NCBI GenBank assembly: GCA_900549045.1 | Contig: URNE01000121.1 | Span: forward strand, 1 to 6,918 | Reading direction: 5' to 3' | Source of the DNA: an uncultured bacterium | Lineage (GTDB): Bacteria > Verrucomicrobiota > Lentisphaeria > Victivallales > UBA1829 | DNA length: 6,918 bases | In this document: positions 1 through 4,873 of the stretch, piece after piece | Layout: every line of letters begins with the position of its first letter | Position numbering within the stretch: the first letter of the stretch is position 1 | Made by a program: the position numbers and the translations under genes | Notes under the pieces: model-generated | What the model was told of the DNA's origin: nothing | The model's input: only the letters and a program-made list of their open reading frames with translations | The model's database searches: none

Positions 1-841
1 CCATGCGGTCGGCAACATCGGGATACGCCGCGGCGTCGGCGGGAATCGTCACGTCCCAGGAGAATTCCTTCCATTCAGTTTCGAGTTTGAACGAACGGAT
101 CTGGTTGAAATGCTTGCCATTGTGTCCGGTCGGGGCCCAGATGCTGACTCCGCCCAGAATGCCCATCGGCGCGCTGGCTTTCGCCCAGAACGAGAACGTG
201 TAAATTTTTCCCGCTTCGATCGGCAAAGAACGCGATTTGACGCCCCAAACGCCTTTTTCACGCGCGGGCAAGTCCATCTCCAAGCTCTTTTCGCCGTTGA
301 GGAAGTTCTGCCCGCCGACGATCCGGAGCGGGAGCGACAGGGTCTCGCGGAGGTTCAGCCAGTGCGAAATCCCGGCCACGCCATTTTCAAAGTCGCCGTT
401 CGGCAGAAGATTCGCTTTGAGCTGTTCCGGAGTCAGCTCATCCCATGCGGTATTGCGGACAAGGATTTTTCCGCCCTTGCCGGGATCCAGCGCAATGCGC
501 ACGAGAAGTTCCGTGCTCTCTTTCGCATAGTAATAAGCCGTCTGAGCCGCCCATGCATCCGTAAGGGGAATGGGGCTGTATGAATTCTTTCCGTTCGCAG
601 TAAAAACAATCTGGATTTTCGGAAGTTCCGAACCGTCCAGTCTGCCTTCCCAGGAGAAGCGGTAGAACTTTCCGCCTTCGACAAAGACTTTTTTCGACAG
701 ACTGGTCCAGCCGCTGCCGGAGTAGTCGATCGAATAGCCTTCCGCCGTTTTCTTCCACGGGGTCTGCGGGTCCATTGCGAGTTCCGCCGCGGAAACACAG
801 AACGCGGCGCCGATTGCGAGTGCGAACAAAGCCTTCTTCAT
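1..841 (-). CDS. Exported carbohydrate-binding protein, 5' part only (tandem jelly-roll domains)
   Basis: Partial gene: reading from ATG at 841 gives 280 uninterrupted codons to the window edge, with no stop. The start is supported by an AAGGAG ribosome binding site 9 nt upstream and by an immediate signal peptide (MKK, hydrophobic stretch ALFALAIGAAFCV, probable signal peptidase I cleavage after SAA, residues 17-19). Residues about 25-135 form a beta-rich region that looks like a carbohydrate-binding sandwich. A second unit begins at residue 144 with NLLPNGDFENG, the typical opening of CBM4/9-type (CBM_4_9) domains, and continues with alternating strands to residue 280. Family knowledge: such domains bind glycans and usually flank a catalytic domain. 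Inference: an enzymatic domain may follow beyond the window, but none is visible and the protein could be binding-only. It lies 17 nt after the GH39-like gene and is probably co-transcribed with it. Confidence is high that the gene is real, moderate for the domains and nil for the final product. Confidence 0.7.
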   Translation of the reverse strand, partial: MKKALFALAIGAAFCVSAAELAMDPQTPWKKTAEGYSIDYSGSGWTSLSKKVFVEGGKFYRFSWEGRLDGSELPKIQIVFTANGKNSYSPIPLTDAWAAQTAYYYAKESTELLVRIALDPGKGGKILVRNTAWDELTPEQLKANLLPNGDFENGVAGISHWLNLRETLSLPLRIVGGQNFLNGEKSLEMDLPAREKGVWGVKSRSLPIEAGKIYTFSFWAKASAPMGILGGVSIWAPTGHNGKHFNQIRSFKLETEWKEFSWDVTIPADAAAYPDVADRM

Positions 842-850
842 TTTTTCTTG

Positions 851-856
851 CTCCTT
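851..856 (-). promoter_or_regulatory. Ribosome binding site of the partial exported protein
   Basis: AAGGAG on the minus strand ends 9 nt before the ATG at 841. It fills most of the 17-nt gap after the TAA stop of the GH39-like gene. There is no room for a promoter or terminator here, which supports co-transcription with the gene upstream. Confidence 0.8.
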
Positions 857-858
857 GC

Positions 859-3800
859 TTATTTCAGCTCCAGAACGCCGAATGCGGTCCGGTCGCTGTG
901 ATTGTTTCTGTTTTCACTCCAGATGAATTCCCGGGACGTCGTCTTCCCGGGAAGCGCGTCGTCGGTCTTCAGGTCGAATCCGAGCCGGTTCCCGAGTTTC
1001 GCGAGCGGAAGCGCAAGCGTCACCGTGTATCCGGCGGGATCGGAAACGACTTTGCACTCAAGGTCTTTGCGCGAAAAGCGGCAGCCGTCCCTGAACCAGG
1101 TCTCCACCTGCTTTTCCGGGGCGAGACGGGGAAGAACGAACACGCGGAACGTATCCGGCGTGTAAGCGCGCGAGTGCGCCGGAAGAATCGTGTCAGGATC
1201 GGCGTCGAAGAACAGTTCCAGACAATCCTGTTCCCACGGGCGGCGTCCGGCGGCATCCGCTCCGGAGTTCGTCGAATCCTCGACACGGACCGTCAGAACG
1301 AGTTTGCCGTCCGCTTTCTTCATGCTCCATGTGAAGGGGAAGCCCGGACGCGCTTTCGTTCCGTCGAGAGAGATCGCGCGGCATTCCGAAACTTCAACCG
1401 GAACGCTGAGAACTCTGCCGTTGTGATAAAGCCGCAGCGCCGGTTCCGTCTTTGCGGACGTCTTGCGGAGCGGAAGTTCGAAATCCGCCGATTTTCCCGC
1501 GGGAACAACCGCGCGCACGCTTTTCGCTCCGGTGAATCCGTTCCCCGAAAATCCGACGATGACCGTCTGATCCGCGGCGGAACCGTTGCTTAAAGTCGCA
1601 AGCAGCGAATATTCGCCGTCGCGGTTCAGCAAACGCACCAGCGGTGACGCGCCAATCGGATTGTCCAGCAAGACGGAAAGCGTTTTCAGCTTTTCAAGGA
1701 ACGCGGCTTCGGAAAGCGTTCCCGGGCGGAGATAATACGGAGTTCCGGTCAAAGGAAGCACTCCGGGTTTGACGGGGTTGCCGTAAACGTCGAACACCTG
1801 GAACGGTGAGAGATCGCCTTTGACGCCGTCGCGCTTCTGGTAGTGCCAGATCGCCGCGACCGGTTTGCCGTCCTTGCGGAACGCATAGACGATCACCCCG
1901 TTCGGGAGTCTGTATTTCGCAAGCGGTTTCGCCGCCTCGAAGAAACGTGCCAGAGCGTTGTTGACGACGAAGTTTTCATTCGGGATCAGGTCCACCCAGG
2001 AGTCGCTGCTCTCCGCGCCTTCCGGGAAGAGCGAATTTCTGCTCCACACAGCGCCCTCTGAAAGAGAGACCGATTGTATGACGTTCTCGCCGAGGTCGGT
2101 CAGATAGCGCGCCGCGATGTGTCCGGGGTTGCAAATGCCCTGATTGAGCGACTTGTCCGCCGTGTCGTAGAGATAATAGATTTCCGTGTTCCAGAGCGGC
2201 ATGCCGCGGTATTCGCCGAGCGAATTGCGGAAGTTCGCGATATACGTGTCCGCCGGATTGACGGAGTTCAGCTCGCGTCCGGAATAGGGATGAAACGCGG
2301 CGATGTCCATGAACTTTCCGCCGCCGAGCGCCATGACGTCTTTGGTGAACGTATCGCCGGAAACGCCGAAGTCACTGGTGATGCACAGTCCGAGAATCTT
2401 CGCGGAGGGATCGACCTTCTTGACCTCTTCATAGACCGCCTTCATGTACGGGAAATAGTCTTCCGCGCTCATGACGCCGTTCGGTTCGTTGAACACCTCG
2501 TAGTAGCGGATGCGCCCCTTCGCATGAACGGCGAGTTTGTGGAGGTATTCGCGCCAGAGTTTCATATCCGGCAGGAAGACGCGTCCCTTGCAGTCGCCCC
2601 AGTTGTAGCTTTTGTGTTCGGCGGGATGCGCAAACGGTTCCGCCCATTCGGGCCAGCTGCGGGTGCGCCACAGCTTCTGCTGCTCATTCGCCGGACGGAG
2701 GAATCCGATGCGGCCGACGCAGCTCAGGACTTCGATTCCGTATTTTTCAAACTGTTTCAGGGAGTAATCCAAGTGACGGTAATCCCATTTTCCCTTCTCC
2801 GGCTCCATGAGATACCAGGCGGTGGATTCCACTCCGGCGTCATGCTCGCGGATGATGCGGCAGCCCATCTTCTGGAGATATTCCAGTTTTTTCTCCGCCG
2901 CGGCGTTGTGCGCCATGGTTCCTATTTTCGGTTTTTCGCCGTTCTGCACAATGCCGATTCCGCTGTTCAGACCAATGCAGAAATCGCGGTCGAAATCCCG
3001 TTTTTTCCGCTCGTATTTTCCGGCGACGGCGAAGTAGGCCGGAATGCTGTGGCCGATTCCCTCCGCGACGGCGGTTGCACAGTATGCGCCGTAAGGAAGG
3101 TTCCATTTCACCGGGATTTCACGGACTTCGCCGGGGGAGAGCCTGAGCTCGAACTTCCGCGGTTCCGCGCGGGTCCCCAGGAACTCTTCGGTTGCGCCGA
3201 CCGTCACAGTTCCCTGCCACGGTTTGTCCGTGAAGTTTCCGGCTTTCAGAGTGAGAGTGACGGGAGTTTTGCCGTCCGAAACAATCAGCGGATCGGCGAT
3301 GTTCAGCGCGAATTCAACCGTCTTCGCCGGAACGGATTTCGTCTCGAACAGCTGAATGTCGTCAATGTAAATGTCGCTTGCGGGAATGTCGCTGTTATTC
3401 ACGTCCCGGAACTGGAGATGATAGAAGTACGGCGCGCCGTCCTTCGGACCGGTCTTGAATTTGTATTCGCAATTCCGCCATTGATCCGTTGCTTTGACCC
3501 GGACCATCCACCCTTTCCAGTTGTTTTTGACGCTGTACGGAACCGCGAAAAGCTCTTGTCCGTTCTTCGCGGTGGACCGTATTTTGAAGCGGAACGTGTA
3601 TTCCGTATCCGCCTTCAGCGGGAACTGTCTGGAATGAAGTTCAAAACGGTTGGCGTGCGGATTGCGGATCCGGAGAACCTGTTTGCCGTCGGCGGCGGGG
3701 TCGGCGACCGTTTCGAGCGGGAAAAACTTCTGTTCCGGATTCGTGTCGAACCGGAGATTCGTGCGGATGCCGTATCCGGCGGTTCCAAGTTCAAACGACC

Positions 3801-3876
3801 CGTTCGGAACCAGATTCTGCGCGGAAAGCAGACACGGCAGCGCACCAAGCGCAAAAAGAAGACGAGGTTTCAGCAT
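859..3876 (-). CDS. Exported clan GH-A (GH39-like) glycoside hydrolase with flanking carbohydrate-binding domains
   Basis: Predicted 1005-aa secreted or periplasmic glycosidase. The start at 3876 is chosen over the longer open frame (to 4263) because AAGGAT lies 6 nt upstream and a signal peptide follows (MLKPRLLFALGALPCLLSA, likely cut before QN). The longer frame would overlap the preceding gene. Domains: residues 20-178 are a CBM4/9-like jelly roll opening with NLVPNGSFE. Residues 184-285 look like an Ig-like sandwich. Residues 298-615 are a (beta/alpha)8 barrel. Residues 640-720 are a barrel-associated sandwich (FDVYGNP at 695-701). Residues 720-830 are another beta region. Residues 835-1005 are a CBM9/DOMON-like domain (WEQDCLELFFD at 881-891). 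In the barrel, YYEVFNEPNG places the general acid/base at E464, and LWNTEIYY places the probable nucleophile at E565; HPY at 529-531 fits an active-site strand. Known for clan GH-A: paired glutamates in a retaining mechanism. GH39 is the closest family by eye; GH5, GH51 or an unclassified family are possible. The substrate is unknown. It follows the pseudopilin-like gene by 16 nt. Confidence 0.75.
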   Translation of the reverse strand: MLKPRLLFALGALPCLLSAQNLVPNGSFELGTAGYGIRTNLRFDTNPEQKFFPLETVADPAADGKQVLRIRNPHANRFELHSRQFPLKADTEYTFRFKIRSTAKNGQELFAVPYSVKNNWKGWMVRVKATDQWRNCEYKFKTGPKDGAPYFYHLQFRDVNNSDIPASDIYIDDIQLFETKSVPAKTVEFALNIADPLIVSDGKTPVTLTLKAGNFTDKPWQGTVTVGATEEFLGTRAEPRKFELRLSPGEVREIPVKWNLPYGAYCATAVAEGIGHSIPAYFAVAGKYERKKRDFDRDFCIGLNSGIGIVQNGEKPKIGTMAHNAAAEKKLEYLQKMGCRIIREHDAGVESTAWYLMEPEKGKWDYRHLDYSLKQFEKYGIEVLSCVGRIGFLRPANEQQKLWRTRSWPEWAEPFAHPAEHKSYNWGDCKGRVFLPDMKLWREYLHKLAVHAKGRIRYYEVFNEPNGVMSAEDYFPYMKAVYEEVKKVDPSAKILGLCITSDFGVSGDTFTKDVMALGGGKFMDIAAFHPYSGRELNSVNPADTYIANFRNSLGEYRGMPLWNTEIYYLYDTADKSLNQGICNPGHIAARYLTDLGENVIQSVSLSEGAVWSRNSLFPEGAESSDSWVDLIPNENFVVNNALARFFEAAKPLAKYRLPNGVIVYAFRKDGKPVAAIWHYQKRDGVKGDLSPFQVFDVYGNPVKPGVLPLTGTPYYLRPGTLSEAAFLEKLKTLSVLLDNPIGASPLVRLLNRDGEYSLLATLSNGSAADQTVIVGFSGNGFTGAKSVRAVVPAGKSADFELPLRKTSAKTEPALRLYHNGRVLSVPVEVSECRAISLDGTKARPGFPFTWSMKKADGKLVLTVRVEDSTNSGADAAGRRPWEQDCLELFFDADPDTILPAHSRAYTPDTFRVFVLPRLAPEKQVETWFRDGCRFSRKDLECKVVSDPAGYTVTLALPLAKLGNRLGFDLKTDDALPGKTTSREFIWSENRNNHSDRTAFGVLELK

Positions 3877-3882
3877 TTTCAA

Positions 3883-3888
3883 ATCCTT
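3883..3888 (-). promoter_or_regulatory. Ribosome binding site fixing the GH39-like start
   Basis: AAGGAT on the minus strand, 6 nt before the ATG at 3876 and within the 16-nt gap after the TGA stop of the pseudopilin-like gene. It identifies 3876 as the real start; the open frame that continues upstream to 4263 is an overlap artefact. Confidence 0.8.
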
Positions 3889-3892
3889 ATGT

Positions 3893-4762
3893 TCAGTGGT
3901 TCGGGAGCCAGTAGATGTCTCTTGCAGAGGGCGGAGAGAAAAGCGGCCACGAATGGCGTCCGACGTGACCGTCGAAGAAGAGCACGTTCGCCGTATTTCC
4001 CGGATGTCTCCACGCCATTGGAGTTCCCGTGGGGGGTTCCGCTCGATCTGTTCCATTATTGAAATATCCGTTTGGGGAATACGGATTAATACTGTTCGAA
4101 CTGGAAATAGCGCCAGTGAGACCATCGGCAATCGCGATTTTATTCGTGGGAGACTTGATTTTCTTCGTATCGTAAACGACCCACGGGGCGCTCCAGATCC
4201 CTTCTGTAATTCCCCAGTGTTCGTATCCGGTTCCATTCGTTCCTCCTTCATCGGCAGGATCAATGTTCATTCCGAAAGCCCACTTCGGCATTCCGATTCC
4301 AATCCAGCCTTTGTCACCGGGAGAACCTGCCAATTCCTTGGCGGGACCTCCGTTCAGAGCCCAGTTTGCATCCGGACAGATGAAGTTTCGCGGATAGCGT
4401 CCCGGAGCCCACAAGCCACCATCCCCATCCCAAGTCGACCCCTTGTAAATTTTCAGATACTCCTGAAACAGCCGGTGTTCATACCAGCTGATCGGGTTTC
4501 GCGCCGTCTCTGTCTTTGCCCTGAACGGAAGATAGAATCCTTCAAAGTCGTTGGTGTAGAGATTCGTTGCGATTCCGAACTGCTTGTGAACTCCGGCGCA
4601 GGTGATCGCCCGGGCGGTTGCGCGCGCCTTGTTCAGCGCGGGCAAAAGCATGCCGGCGAGGATGGCGATGATGGCAATTACCACGAGGAGCTCTATGAGG
4701 GTAAATCTGCAGAATCTGCCTTTGACGTCTGGTATGAAACGGTTCCGTCTGTTGAATTTCAT
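3893..4762 (-). CDS. Pseudopilin-like protein: prepilin N-terminal methylation motif with H-X-DG C-terminus
   Basis: A 289-aa protein with a class III (type IV pilin/pseudopilin) N-terminus. A 19-residue basic leader ends CR and is followed by FTLIELLVVIAIIAILAG (residues 20-37) and then LLPALNKAR. Glu24 is the conserved position +5 of the mature protein if cleavage is before Phe20. The usual Gly at -1 is Arg here. The hydrophobic helix, about residues 22-42, would anchor the protein in the inner membrane or pack it into a pseudopilus. The rest is a soluble domain rich in Trp, Gly and Pro, with a cysteine-containing FICPD at 127-131. The C-terminus carries HPGNTANVLFFDGHVG (253-268), the motif of the prepilin-associated H-X9-DG family, though by direct count ten residues separate His and DG. 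Family role: processed by prepilin peptidase; the function of these paralogues is not established. It lies 16 nt before the GH39-like gene, suggesting a shared mRNA. An alternative GTG start at 4852 would add 30 residues. The family call is confident; the role is not. Confidence 0.85.
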   Translation of the reverse strand: MKFNRRNRFIPDVKGRFCRFTLIELLVVIAIIAILAGMLLPALNKARATARAITCAGVHKQFGIATNLYTNDFEGFYLPFRAKTETARNPISWYEHRLFQEYLKIYKGSTWDGDGGLWAPGRYPRNFICPDANWALNGGPAKELAGSPGDKGWIGIGMPKWAFGMNIDPADEGGTNGTGYEHWGITEGIWSAPWVVYDTKKIKSPTNKIAIADGLTGAISSSNSINPYSPNGYFNNGTDRAEPPTGTPMAWRHPGNTANVLFFDGHVGRHSWPLFSPPSARDIYWLPNH

Positions 4763-4767
4763 AGTTT

Positions 4768-4775
4768 CCGCCTTT
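4768..4775 (-). promoter_or_regulatory. Probable ribosome binding site of the pseudopilin-like gene
   Basis: AAAGGCGG on the minus strand ends 5 nt before ATG 4762 (the AAAGG core is 8 nt away). It is only a moderate Shine-Dalgarno match, but it supports the start that gives a 19-residue leader, a more usual prepilin leader length than the 49 residues of the GTG 4852 alternative. Confidence 0.55.
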
Positions 4776-4807
4776 CGTTGGTTTGTGTTGTTTCCAGTCT
4801 GAGTTTT

Positions 4808-4831
4808 GCCGGAGATGAACATGTCTCCGGC
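4808..4831 (-). repeat. Perfect 8-bp inverted repeat (hairpin) in the spacer before the pseudopilin-like gene
   Basis: Arms GCCGGAGA (4808-4815) and TCTCCGGC (4824-4831) are fully complementary around an 8-nt loop. In the minus-strand transcript the hairpin is followed by AAAAC, and in the plus direction by GTTTG, so neither direction has the U-tract of an intrinsic terminator. Possible roles are mRNA processing or stability between the propeller and pseudopilin-like genes, a leader structure controlling translation, or a protein-binding palindrome. If GTG 4852 were the start, it would lie inside coding sequence. Confidence 0.6.
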
Positions 4832-4873
4832 GTTTGAAATTTCCGTTCTCACAGTTTCAATGGCTCCTCTCCT

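Noticed and set aside
2074..4062. A 662-codon plus-strand open frame opposite the GH39-like gene
   Set aside because: Its product is low-complexity-like, rich in Arg, Val, Ala and Phe as expected of an antisense shadow of a codon-biased GC-rich gene. It runs across the boundary between two real minus-strand genes, and the opposite strand has clear domains, catalytic motifs and a signal peptide.
3877..4263. A 129-codon N-terminal extension of the GH39-like gene
   Set aside because: It overlaps the pseudopilin-like gene in another frame, would bury the signal peptide inside the protein and ignores a good ribosome binding site just before 3876.
4808..4831. The spacer hairpin as a rho-independent terminator
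   Set aside because: No T-run follows the stem in either direction; the minus-strand transcript continues with AAAAC.
3650..4837. A 395-codon plus-strand open frame across the pseudopilin-like gene
   Set aside because: It spans the end of one real gene and all of another on the opposite strand, and shows no domain or signal. The minus-strand reading has an unmistakable prepilin motif.
4834..4860. TTGAAA/TTTCAA inverted repeat
   Set aside because: Only 6 bp with a 15-nt spacer, AT-rich, and no extension on either side; easily due to chance.
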